A stretch of 64,000 bases of DNA, from NCBI RefSeq assembly GCF_004353505.1, contig NZ_SMNQ01000016.1, forward strand, positions 87,620 to 151,619, in the 5' to 3' direction. The position numbers and the translations under genes were made by a program. A model generated the notes under the pieces. It was not told the DNA's origin, did no database searches, and saw only the letters and a list, made by a program, of their open reading frames with translations. Shown here piece after piece: positions 40,444 through 48,533 of the stretch (its first letter is position 1; each line of letters starts with the position of its first letter). This DNA comes from Streptomyces sp. WAC05374. GTDB taxonomy: Bacteria; Actinomycetota; Actinomycetes; Streptomycetales; Streptomycetaceae.

Positions 40444-41895
40444 TCATCGGGCACCTTCCAGGCCGTAGCCGTCCAGGCAGGACTGGGCGAGCGCCTCGCA
40501 GGCGGGGGCGCCGCCCGCCCAGGTCTGCTGGGTGAGGTAGACGTGCGGGGCGCCGTGGTAGAAGCGCTCGTACTGCTCGTGCCGGCCCGCGAATTCGGAG
40601 CCCAGGGCGTCCCAGGCCAGCTTCAGCAGCTTCACCCGCTCCTCGGCCGGGGTGCCGGGCGAGCGGACGTACTTGCGGATCAGCGGGCCCAGCTCGGGGT
40701 GCAGCAGGTCCGCTCCGGCCGCCGGGAGCTGGATGAGGCCGCCGCCCGCGAGCAGCTTGATCTCCTGGACGGCCCGCGGGTACAGCTCGCCCGCCATGAC
40801 GCGCTGGGCGTAGGAGATGTCCTGGCCGGGCGCGACGCCGCCCCGGCCGCCGTCGACCTCCTCGTACGACGCCTCGGCCGCCAGCACGAACGCCTTGGCC
40901 TGCGCGACGAAGCCGAGGAGGCGGCCGACGGCCTGGGTGACCTGTGGCAGTTCGTGGGTGTTGTTGGCCCTGGTGATCAGGATCGCGAGGCCGGTGAGGA
41001 ACTCCAGCTTGGTCCAGAAGCGGGTGGCGGCCTGGTGGGTGAGGTTGAGGAAGGCGGGGGTCTGCCACCACATCCGGCAGGTCGCGTCGACGTCGCGGTA
41101 GGTGAGCACCCGCTCCCAGGGCACGAACACGTCGTCGCACACCAGCAGCGCGTCGTTCTCGTCGAAGCGGGAGGAGAGCGGGTTGTCGAACGCGCTGCGC
41201 GCCGCGGCCTCGTAGGACGTGCGGGAGACCAGCTTCAGGCCCGGTGTGGCGACCGGGACCGAGAAGCACACCGCGTGGTCGGCGTCCTGCGGGGCGAGCG
41301 GTTCGATGGTGCCGACGATGACCTCGTTGCCGAAGACGGCCCCGGTGCCGATCATCTTGGCGCCGCGCACCACGATCCCGCCGTCCTTCTCGGCGACGAC
41401 CCGCACCACGAGGTCGTCCTCCTCCTGTTCGGACGCGGCCCTGGTGCGGTCGATCTGCGGGTTGGCGATGGTGAAGGCGGGATACAGGTCGCCCTCCGCC
41501 AGCCGCCGGTGGCAGTCGAGGGCGGCGGCGGAGCCGTCGTAGGTGCCGGTGGTGAACAGGCCCGGCAGCGCGGCGAACCCGGCTGCGCCGCCCGCCATGT
41601 AGTCGGGGGTGCGGCCCAGGAAGCCGAAGCTCGCCTCCGCCCACACCTTGTACGCCTCGCGGCGCGCGACGAGGTCCTCGTACGACCGGGGGATCGCGTA
41701 GGCGCGGTGGACGCCGCCCTGGGTGAGGACCGGGGTGTGCCCGGAGTCGTGCGCCAGGTCGTACAGGCGGGCGATGGAGGCGGCGGTGTTGCGGAACGCG
41801 GGGTGCGCGGTGACGTCCCCGACCCGCTCCCCGTCGAGCCATATCTCCCGGCCGTCGCGCAGCGACGCCAGATAGTCGTGACCGGACCTCGTCAC
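40444..41895 (-). CDS. HpaB-type 4-hydroxyphenylacetate 3-monooxygenase family flavoenzyme
   Basis: A 483-residue member of the two-component flavin monooxygenases that ortho-hydroxylate phenols using reduced FAD supplied by a separate reductase. Family hallmarks are GRTPDYMAG near residue 95, the IDRT region, DENDALLVCDDVFVPWERVL and the acyl-CoA-dehydrogenase-like C-terminal helical domain ending GGAPACEALAQSCLDGYGLEG (given in parts). GTG at 41895 is chosen because AGAGGAG lies six bases upstream. No HpaC-type reductase is adjacent; the nearest flavin reductase-like gene is at 30132. First structural gene of the accessory operon, downstream of an AraC regulator. Confidence 0.88.
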   Translation of the reverse strand: MTRSGHDYLASLRDGREIWLDGERVGDVTAHPAFRNTAASIARLYDLAHDSGHTPVLTQGGVHRAYAIPRSYEDLVARREAYKVWAEASFGFLGRTPDYMAGGAAGFAALPGLFTTGTYDGSAAALDCHRRLAEGDLYPAFTIANPQIDRTRAASEQEEDDLVVRVVAEKDGGIVVRGAKMIGTGAVFGNEVIVGTIEPLAPQDADHAVCFSVPVATPGLKLVSRTSYEAAARSAFDNPLSSRFDENDALLVCDDVFVPWERVLTYRDVDATCRMWWQTPAFLNLTHQAATRFWTKLEFLTGLAILITRANNTHELPQVTQAVGRLLGFVAQAKAFVLAAEASYEEVDGGRGGVAPGQDISYAQRVMAGELYPRAVQEIKLLAGGGLIQLPAAGADLLHPELGPLIRKYVRSPGTPAEERVKLLKLAWDALGSEFAGRHEQYERFYHGAPHVYLTQQTWAGGAPACEALAQSCLDGYGLEGAR

Positions 41896-41935
41896 CTTTT
41901 CTCCTCTTGCGGATGCCATTGCCGCAAGCGAGCCT

Positions 41936-41981
41936 GTCCGTTGGTCCACACCTTCGGCAATGAACGTCCGTCCAATGGTCC
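41936..41981. promoter_or_regulatory. Direct-repeat pair upstream of HpaB-type gene
   Basis: GTCCGTTGGTCC (41936-41947) and GTCCAATGGTCC (41970-41981) match at 10 of 12 positions with 34 bases between starts, about three helical turns. They lie 41-86 bases upstream of the HpaB-type start and just after the AraC gene. AraC proteins commonly bind direct repeats on one face of the helix, so this is a candidate operator; binding is inferred. Confidence 0.45.
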
Positions 41982-42013
41982 TTAAGAACCGGCCAGTCGC
42001 CTTCCGGAAACCA

Positions 42014-42985
42014 TTAGGCGGCCTTCGCCGCACCCGCCCGGTACTCACCCGGGGTGACCCCGAACCATTTGCGGAACGCAAGGTGGAAACCGACCGCGCT
42101 CTGGTAGCCCACCCGTTGCGGCACGGCCGACTGGGGCAGTGACGTCTCGCCGAGCAGCCGCGCCGCCTCCTGCATGCGCCGCCCCGTCAGGTGCCGCGCG
42201 GGGGCCTCCCCGACCAGCGCGCGGAACGCGGCCGTGAACGCCGAGCGGGACATCCCGACCTCCCGGGCGAGCGACTCGATGGTCCACGGCTCGGCGAACC
42301 TGGTCGCGATCATCACCAGGGCGCGGCTGACGCCCGGGTGGCGCAGCACGGGCAGGGAGGTGGGGTTCTCGGCGAACTCCCGCAGCAGCGGGCGCAGGGC
42401 GAGCACCAGCGCCATCTCGAACGCCCGCAGGGTGATCAGCCGGTCCCCCGGGCCGATGGGCCGGTCGGGGGCGGCGAGCAGCCGCAGGGTGTCGCGCAGC
42501 AGGGGCTCGCGGTCGACCTGGGGGCGGTCCAGGACCAGGGCCCAGGGCAGCGCCTTGTACAGACCTGTGGCGGCGCTGGCGTCGTAGTGCAGCCCGGCGC
42601 ACAGCAGCCGGCTCTCCGGTCCGGTGCCGCCGATGCGGATCTCGCCGGACGTGCCGGGCTCCCGCTCGGGCAGCACGGCCTTGAGCGGTACGCCCTGCCG
42701 GTCGGGCCGGTCGGACAGCCGGTGCGCGGTCCCGGTGGGGAAGACCGCGAGGTCGCCGGCGCGCAGTTCCTGGGGCGCCTGTCCCTCGGCGGTGATCCAG
42801 CAGCCGCCCTCGACGATGTAGTGCAGGACGGCGCAGCCCTGCTCGGCGTCCCCCTCGATCGCCCAGGGGGCGCTCACGTGCCAGCGGCTGTCGAAGACGC
42901 CCGTGAGCCGCAACGGTTGCAACAGCTCACTCAGAAGGTCGTCGTTCCGGTCGGTGTTCCGGGTTTCGGTGCGCACGGTGTCCAT
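42014..42985 (-). CDS. AraC family regulator with cupin sensor domain
   Basis: A 323-residue regulator. The N-terminal cupin_6-type domain (SAPWAIEGDAEQGCAVLHYIVEGG in parts, then LRAGDLAVFPTGTAH) could bind a small ligand. The C-terminal double helix-turn-helix has AREVGMSRSAFTAAFRALVGEAP and RRMQEAARLL, ending with RVGYQSAVGFHLAFRKWFGVTPGEYR (read in parts), the classical AraC/XylS end. ATG at 42985 follows AAGGAT. It lies directly upstream of, and in line with, the HpaB-type operon and is divergent from the NmrA-type gene, so it probably controls this cluster. Confidence 0.93.
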   Translation of the reverse strand: MDTVRTETRNTDRNDDLLSELLQPLRLTGVFDSRWHVSAPWAIEGDAEQGCAVLHYIVEGGCWITAEGQAPQELRAGDLAVFPTGTAHRLSDRPDRQGVPLKAVLPEREPGTSGEIRIGGTGPESRLLCAGLHYDASAATGLYKALPWALVLDRPQVDREPLLRDTLRLLAAPDRPIGPGDRLITLRAFEMALVLALRPLLREFAENPTSLPVLRHPGVSRALVMIATRFAEPWTIESLAREVGMSRSAFTAAFRALVGEAPARHLTGRRMQEAARLLGETSLPQSAVPQRVGYQSAVGFHLAFRKWFGVTPGEYRAGAAKAA

Positions 42986-43102
42986 GGACGATCCTTCAAC
43001 CCCCGCCCCGAATTGTTAATTGATCGGCCAAAGCCGTCGCCGCCAGCCTGAGAGGAGCCGTCATGGCAGCGGTCACACCCTATCGAAGGGCCAATCAGGC
43101 AT

Positions 43103-43138
43103 ATGTCGGAGCGGATGTCGGAGCAGATGTCGCAGCGG
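43103..43138 (+). repeat. 12-bp triplicate containing ATG codons
   Basis: Three near-identical 12-base units (ATGTCGGAGCGG, ATGTCGGAGCAG, ATGTCGCAGCGG) stand in tandem at the start of the NmrA-type gene. Each supplies an in-frame ATG, and the first two supply a GGAG preceding the next ATG. Confidence 0.85.
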
Positions 43139-44068
43139 AATCAGATGCGGGTCGCGGTCGTCGGCGCGACCGGTTTCCAGGGCGGTGCGGTGGCCCGCCT
43201 GCTCAGCTCGCGGGGCCATCGGGTGCGTACGCTCTCCCGGCGTCCCGAGGGCGACCGGCCGCCGCTGCCCGGCGTCTCGTGCGCCACCGGGGACCTCGGT
43301 GACGCCGAGTCGGTGCGGCAGCTCTTCGCGGGTGCGACGCACGCGGCGGTGGTGTTGCCGCTGGTGTACGAGGCCGGCCGGGTGCGCGCCTACGCCCGCA
43401 ACATCGCCGCGGCGGCGGTGGCGGCCGGGGTGCGGCGGCTGGTCTACAACGCCAACACCCGTGTGCCGCGCGCGGCCACCGAGGTGGCCGCGTTCGAGAC
43501 GCGCCGGATCGCCGAGGAGGTGCTGCGGGAGAGCGGGGTGCCGCTGGTGGTGCTGCGCCCGCCGGTCTACCTGGACAACCTGTTCAGCCCCTGGAACGGC
43601 CCGGCCCTGGTGAACGAGGGCATCCTCGCCTACCCGCTGCCCGCCGACGTGCCGACGGCGTGGCTCTCGCACCGGGACCTGGCCGAGGCGGTGTGCGCGG
43701 CGCTCACCGCGGAGGGCGCGGAGGGCCGGGCGTACGACATCGGCGGCGAGCGGGCGCTGACGGGTGATGAGCTGGCGGAGGCGTTCGGCCGGGGACTGGG
43801 GCGCGCGGTGCGCTACCGGGCGCTGGCGCCGCACCTCTTCGAGCAGGGCCTCGCGCAGGCGGTCGGTCCGGCCGCGGCGGCCGGGGTGGCGGGGGTCTAC
43901 CACTACATGGCGAGGGGGGCCGAGCCGCTGCTGCTGGCCGGGGACGACGGCGTGTCGGCCGGTGCGTTGACGCTGCGGCCGCGCCCGGTTGACGAGTGGG
44001 TTTCGCGGCAGCCGTGGCAGATCTGGGCGAGCGACCCGGAGGAGCAGGACGCCCAGACGCTCACCTGA
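43103..44068 (+). CDS. NmrA-type NAD(P)-binding reductase
   Basis: Atypical short-chain dehydrogenase of the NmrA/isoflavone-reductase-like type, about 307-321 residues. The Rossmann motif is VAVVGATGFQGGAVARLL, and the strand-4 region is ATHAAVVLPLVYEAGRV. Four in-frame ATGs are possible starts (43103, 43115, 43127, 43145); the last begins right at the first beta strand. A strong GAGAGGAG site instead precedes an ATG at 43063 that is out of frame. Divergent from the AraC gene, so it may belong to the accessory cluster. It may be a regulator or redox enzyme; substrate unknown. Confidence 0.82.
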   Translation: MSERMSEQMSQRNQMRVAVVGATGFQGGAVARLLSSRGHRVRTLSRRPEGDRPPLPGVSCATGDLGDAESVRQLFAGATHAAVVLPLVYEAGRVRAYARNIAAAAVAAGVRRLVYNANTRVPRAATEVAAFETRRIAEEVLRESGVPLVVLRPPVYLDNLFSPWNGPALVNEGILAYPLPADVPTAWLSHRDLAEAVCAALTAEGAEGRAYDIGGERALTGDELAEAFGRGLGRAVRYRALAPHLFEQGLAQAVGPAAAAGVAGVYHYMARGAEPLLLAGDDGVSAGALTLRPRPVDEWVSRQPWQIWASDPEEQDAQTLT

Positions 44069-44090
44069 ACGCCACCTGACACACCCGAGC

Positions 44091-44132
44091 GAGAACCGGT
44101 CCCCATTTTCCACTCGAACGGGGCCGGTTCTC
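44091..44132 (+). terminator. Terminator of NmrA-type gene
   Basis: GAGAACCGGTCCCC (44091-44104) pairs with GGGGCCGGTTCTC (44120-44132) with one bulged T, 22 bases after the stop codon. It also separates the accessory region from glgE. Confidence 0.75.
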
Positions 44133-44246
44133 GACGTGTCCGGCTACGCCTGAGTAGTTAACAACGCGCCGGATTGCCCACCCGAAGGGTGTGGGTAGGG
44201 CTCCTCCGGTACCCGCCCACCCGAGTGAACCCGGACAGGAGCGGTG

Positions 44247-46316
44247 ATGCCTGCGCTCTGCCACTCGTCAACGGAGCAAGTACAAAGAGCGATACCCCGT
44301 ACGCAACCCTCAGGTGATGCCGTGAACTCGCTGATTGGTCGCATTCCCGTTCTCGATGTACGCCCGCTGGTCGACTGCGGCAGAAGGCCCGCCAAGGCAG
44401 TGGTCGGCGAAACCTTCCAGATTACGGCCACGGTGTTCCGTGAAGGCCATGACGCCGTGGCCGCGAACGTCGTGCTCACGGACCCGGCCGGACACCCGGG
44501 CCCGTTCACCCCGATGCGGGAGCTGGCGCCCGGCACCGACCGCTGGGGCGCCGAGGTCACCCCAACGGCCGAAGGGCGCTGGACGTACACGGTCGAGGCC
44601 TGGAGCGATCCTGTCTCGACCTGGCGGCACACCGCCGGCATCAAGATCCCGGCCGGCATCGACACCGACCTGGTGCTGGCCGAGGGCGCCGCCCTGCACG
44701 AGCGGGCCGCCGACGGCGTGCCCAAGGGCGAGGGCCGCGAGGCCGTGCTCGCCGTGGTCGACGCCCTGCGCGACGAGCGGCGCTCCCCCGCCGACCGGCT
44801 CGCCGCCGCGCTGGACACCGAGGCGGTCCAGGCGCTGGCCGCGCACCCGCTGCGCGAACTGGTCACTTCCTCGAAGCCGTTGCCGCTGCTGGTGGAGCGG
44901 GAGCGGGCCCTGTTCGGCTCGTGGTACGAGATGTTCCCGCGCTCCGAGGGGGCCCGGGTGGAGAACGGCCGCGTGGTCTCCGGGACCTTCCGGACGGCCA
45001 TGGAACGACTTCCGGCCATCGCCGCCATGGGTTTCGATGTCCTGTATCTGCCGCCCATCCACCCCATCGGCACGACCCACCGCAAGGGCCCCAACAACAC
45101 CCTCACGGCCGGCCCGGACGACGTCGGCGTCCCGTGGGCGATCGGCTCCGCCGAGGGCGGCCACGACGCCGTCCACCCGGACCTCGGCACCATCGAGGAC
45201 TTCGACGCCTTCGTCGAACGGGCGCGCGAACTGCGCCTGGAGGTCGCCCTTGACTTCGCGCTCCAGTGCTCGCCGGACCACCCGTGGGTCGCCAAGCGCC
45301 CCGCCTGGTTCCACCACCGGGCGGACGGGACCATCGCGTACGCGGAGAACCCGCCGAAGAAGTACCAGGACATCTATCCGATCGCCTTCGACCGGGACAT
45401 GCGGGGCATCGTCCGCGAGACGGTGCGGGTGCTGCGGTTCTGGATGTCCCACGGCGTGCGCATCTTCCGCGTCGACAACCCGCACACCAAGCCGGTCGTC
45501 TTCTGGGAGAAGGTCATCGGCACCATCAACAAGTCCGACCCGGACGTGATCTTCCTGGCGGAGGCGTTCACCCGGCCCGCGATGATGCACACCCTCGGGG
45601 CGATCGGCTTCCAGCAGTCGTACACGTACTTCACCTGGCGCAACAGCAAGCACGAGCTGACCGAGTACCTCACCGAGCTGTCCGGCGACGCCGCCGCCTA
45701 CATGCGGCCGAACTTCTTCGTGAACACCCCGGACATCCTGCACGCCTACCTCCAGCACGGCGGACGCCCCGCCTTCGAGGTGCGCGCGGTGCTCGCCGCG
45801 ACGATGTCCCCCACGTGGGGCATGTACGCCGGGTACGAGCTGTGCGAGAACACTCCCGTGCGGGAGGGCAGCGAGGAGTACCTGGACTCCGAGAAGTACC
45901 AACTGCGCCCGAGGGACTGGGAGTCGGCCGAGCGCGAGGGCCGCACCATCGCCCCGCTGATCACGGCCCTCAACCGGATCAGGCGCCGCAACGCCGCACT
46001 GCGGCAGTTGCGCTCGGTGCACTTCCACCACGCCGACGACGACGCCGTCATCGCCTACAGCAAGCGGGCGGGCTCGAACATTGTTCTGACGGTCGTCAAC
46101 CTCGACCCACGCCACACCCACGAGGCGACGGTGTCGTTGGACATGCCGGAGCTCGGCCTCGACTGGCACGAGACCGTGCCGGTGCGCGATGAGCTCACCG
46201 GCGAGACCTATCACTGGGGCAGGACCAACTATGTGCGCCTCGAGCCGGGTGTCACGCCCGCGCACATCCTCGTCCTGCGACCGTCCCCGCCGATCGGAGG
46301 GTCACCCACATCATGA
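44247..46316 (+). CDS. glgE: GlgE alpha-1,4-glucan:maltose-1-phosphate maltosyltransferase
   Basis: GH13_3 enzyme, 689 residues, elongating linear alpha-1,4-glucan with maltose 1-phosphate. N-terminal domains (GRIPVLDVRPLV, TATVFREGHDAVAANVVL) precede the barrel. Catalytic residues by alignment with S. coelicolor GlgE are Asp410 in FRVDNPHTKP (nucleophile), Glu439 in FLAEAFTRP (acid) and Asp496 in NTPDILHAYL. Other conserved parts are YLPPIHPIGTTHRKG and NPPKKYQDIYPI. ATG at 44247 has AGGAG five bases upstream. It overlaps treS by 4 bases and heads the glgE-treS-mak-glgB pathway. Confidence 0.97.
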   Translation: MPALCHSSTEQVQRAIPRTQPSGDAVNSLIGRIPVLDVRPLVDCGRRPAKAVVGETFQITATVFREGHDAVAANVVLTDPAGHPGPFTPMRELAPGTDRWGAEVTPTAEGRWTYTVEAWSDPVSTWRHTAGIKIPAGIDTDLVLAEGAALHERAADGVPKGEGREAVLAVVDALRDERRSPADRLAAALDTEAVQALAAHPLRELVTSSKPLPLLVERERALFGSWYEMFPRSEGARVENGRVVSGTFRTAMERLPAIAAMGFDVLYLPPIHPIGTTHRKGPNNTLTAGPDDVGVPWAIGSAEGGHDAVHPDLGTIEDFDAFVERARELRLEVALDFALQCSPDHPWVAKRPAWFHHRADGTIAYAENPPKKYQDIYPIAFDRDMRGIVRETVRVLRFWMSHGVRIFRVDNPHTKPVVFWEKVIGTINKSDPDVIFLAEAFTRPAMMHTLGAIGFQQSYTYFTWRNSKHELTEYLTELSGDAAAYMRPNFFVNTPDILHAYLQHGGRPAFEVRAVLAATMSPTWGMYAGYELCENTPVREGSEEYLDSEKYQLRPRDWESAEREGRTIAPLITALNRIRRRNAALRQLRSVHFHHADDDAVIAYSKRAGSNIVLTVVNLDPRHTHEATVSLDMPELGLDWHETVPVRDELTGETYHWGRTNYVRLEPGVTPAHILVLRPSPPIGGSPTS

Positions 46317-48349
46317 TCGTCAACGAGCCCGTCCACGACACCTTCGAGGACACGCCGGCAAAGGACCGTGACCCCGACTGGTTCAAACGAGCCGTCTTCT
46401 ACGAGGTTCTGGTCCGCTCGTTCCAGGACAGCAACGGCGACGGCGTCGGCGACCTCAAGGGAATCACCGCCAAGCTGGACTACCTCCAGTGGCTCGGGGT
46501 CGACTGCCTCTGGCTCCCGCCGTTCTTCAAGTCCCCCTTGCGGGACGGCGGTTACGACGTGTCGGACTACACCTCCGTACTGCCCGAATTCGGCGACCTG
46601 GCCGACTTCGTCGAGTTCGTCGATGCCGCCCACCAGCGCGGCATGCGAGTGATCATCGACTTCGTGATGAACCACACCAGCGACCAGCACCCGTGGTTCC
46701 AGGAATCCCGCAGCGACCCCGACGGCCCCTACGGCGACTACTACGTCTGGGCCGACGACGACAAGCAGTTCCAGGACGCCCGGATCATCTTCATCGACAC
46801 CGAGACGTCCAACTGGACCTTCGACCCGGTGCGCAAGCAGTACTACTGGCACCGGTTCTTCTCCCACCAGCCCGACCTCAACTACGAGAACCCGGCCGTG
46901 CAGCAGGAGATCCTGTCCGCGCTGCGCTTCTGGCTCGACCTGGGCATCGACGGCTTCCGCCTGGATGCCGTGCCGTACCTCTACCAGGAGGAGGGCACCA
47001 ACTGCGAGAACCTCCCCGCCACCCACGCCTTCCTCAAGCGGGTCCGCAAGGAGATCGACGCCGCCTACCCCGACACCGTGCTGCTCGCCGAGGCCAACCA
47101 GTGGCCCGAGGACGTCGTCGACTACTTCGGCGACTACGCGGCCGGCGGCGACGAGTGCCACATGGCGTTCCACTTCCCGGTCATGCCGCGCATCTTCATG
47201 GCGGTGCGCCGGGAGTCCCGCTACCCCGTCTCCGAAGTCCTGGCCAAGACGCCGGCGATCCCGGCGAACTGCCAGTGGGGCATCTTCCTGCGCAACCACG
47301 ACGAGCTGACGCTCGAGATGGTCACGGACGAAGAGCGCGACTACATGTACGCGGAGTACGCCAAGGACCCCCGGATGCGCGCCAACATCGGCATCCGGCG
47401 GCGCCTGGCCCCGCTGCTCGACAACGACCGCAACCAGATCGAGCTGTTCACCGCGCTGCTGCTGTCCCTGCCCGGCTCGCCGATCCTCTACTACGGCGAC
47501 GAGATCGGGATGGGCGACAACATCTGGCTCGGTGACCGCGACGGCGTGCGCACCCCCATGCAGTGGACGCCCGACCGCAACGCGGGCTTCTCCTCCTGCG
47601 ACCCGGGCCGACTGTACCTGCCGACCATCATGGACCCGGTCTACGGCTACCAGGTCACCAACGTCGAGGCGTCGATGGCGTCCCCGTCGTCACTGCTGCA
47701 CTGGACGCGGCGGATGATCGAGATCCGCAAGCAGAACCCCGCCTTCGGTCTCGGCTCCTACACGGAGCTCCCGTCGTCCAACCCGGCGGTCCTCGCCTTC
47801 CTGCGGGAGTACGGGGACGACCTGGTGATGTGCGTGCACAACTTCTCCCGTTTCCCGCAGCCCACGGAACTGGACCTGCGGCGCTTCAACGGGATGCACC
47901 CGGTCGAGCTGATCGGCGGGGTCCGCTTCCCCGCCATCGGCGAATGGCCGTACCTGCTCACCCTCGCGGGTCACGGCTTCTACTGGTTCCGGCTGCGCAG
48001 GGACACCGTCAAACCGGCCAAGGGCAAGACGGTCACGGAGGCGACGGTCGCCACGTCCGGCACGGCGCCCCCCGCCGCGTCCCGGGCGGCCAACCCCGGC
48101 ACGGCGGCCCCCGCCGCGTCCAGGGCGGCCGACGCGGTGGCCGCGCCCGGCGCGGTGACCGTAGCCGCGCCGGCGACGGCCGGCTCCGGGGCGTCCCGGG
48201 GCGCGGCGGGCGGGGCCGGCGCACCGGCGGCACCGTCCCGGGCGTCCCGCGCGGCCGACGGGGCGTCAGCACCCGGCTCGCGGCCCACGGCGGCCCGCGA
48301 GCCGGGCGGCCCCGGTGACCGAGGGGCGCGTGTGACCGGGAAGGGGTGA
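46313..48349 (+). CDS. treS: Trehalose synthase (maltose alpha-D-glucosyltransferase)
   Basis: GH13_16 enzyme, 678 residues, interconverting trehalose and maltose; the maltose is phosphorylated by the next gene product. Catalytic residues are Asp218 in FRLDAVPYLY, Glu260 in LLAEANQW and Asp330 in NHDELT. The start is DWFKRAVFYEVLVRSFQDSN, typical of TreS. After the C-terminal beta domain (about residue 560) there is a tail of roughly 110 residues rich in Ala, Pro, Gly, Ser and Thr, beyond the usual family length. The ATG overlaps the glgE stop codon by 4 bases. Confidence 0.96.
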   Translation: MIVNEPVHDTFEDTPAKDRDPDWFKRAVFYEVLVRSFQDSNGDGVGDLKGITAKLDYLQWLGVDCLWLPPFFKSPLRDGGYDVSDYTSVLPEFGDLADFVEFVDAAHQRGMRVIIDFVMNHTSDQHPWFQESRSDPDGPYGDYYVWADDDKQFQDARIIFIDTETSNWTFDPVRKQYYWHRFFSHQPDLNYENPAVQQEILSALRFWLDLGIDGFRLDAVPYLYQEEGTNCENLPATHAFLKRVRKEIDAAYPDTVLLAEANQWPEDVVDYFGDYAAGGDECHMAFHFPVMPRIFMAVRRESRYPVSEVLAKTPAIPANCQWGIFLRNHDELTLEMVTDEERDYMYAEYAKDPRMRANIGIRRRLAPLLDNDRNQIELFTALLLSLPGSPILYYGDEIGMGDNIWLGDRDGVRTPMQWTPDRNAGFSSCDPGRLYLPTIMDPVYGYQVTNVEASMASPSSLLHWTRRMIEIRKQNPAFGLGSYTELPSSNPAVLAFLREYGDDLVMCVHNFSRFPQPTELDLRRFNGMHPVELIGGVRFPAIGEWPYLLTLAGHGFYWFRLRRDTVKPAKGKTVTEATVATSGTAPPAASRAANPGTAAPAASRAADAVAAPGAVTVAAPATAGSGASRGAAGGAGAPAAPSRASRAADGASAPGSRPTAAREPGGPGDRGARVTGKG

Positions 48350-48355
48350 GGACAT

Positions 48356-48386
48356 CAGGGCGGGGCGTTTCCGTCGCCCCGCCCTG
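48356..48386 (+). terminator. Stem-loop between treS and mak
   Basis: CAGGGCGGGGCG (48356-48367) and CGCCCCGCCCTG (48375-48386) are a perfect 12-base stem with a seven-base loop, seven bases after treS. This implies that mak-glgB has its own promoter in 48387-48533. Confidence 0.85.
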
Positions 48387-48533
48387 GGCACTCTCCCCCT
48401 CATACGTCGATTCGGGTCTATCTCGACCATCCCCGCCCGACACGTCCCGCACAGCCGGACAGCACTCGCCGCATTCCGGGACACTCTGCACGTTCTGTGC
48501 ATCTCGTAGTGCCCGGGGAAAGGACGCGCTGCC

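Noticed and set aside
41905..41935. GCTTGCGGCAATGGC (minus strand) near the HpaB-type start, reminiscent of a rifamycin-associated element
   Set aside because: The outer arms do not pair and the downstream enzyme is not a known rifamycin-inactivating type.
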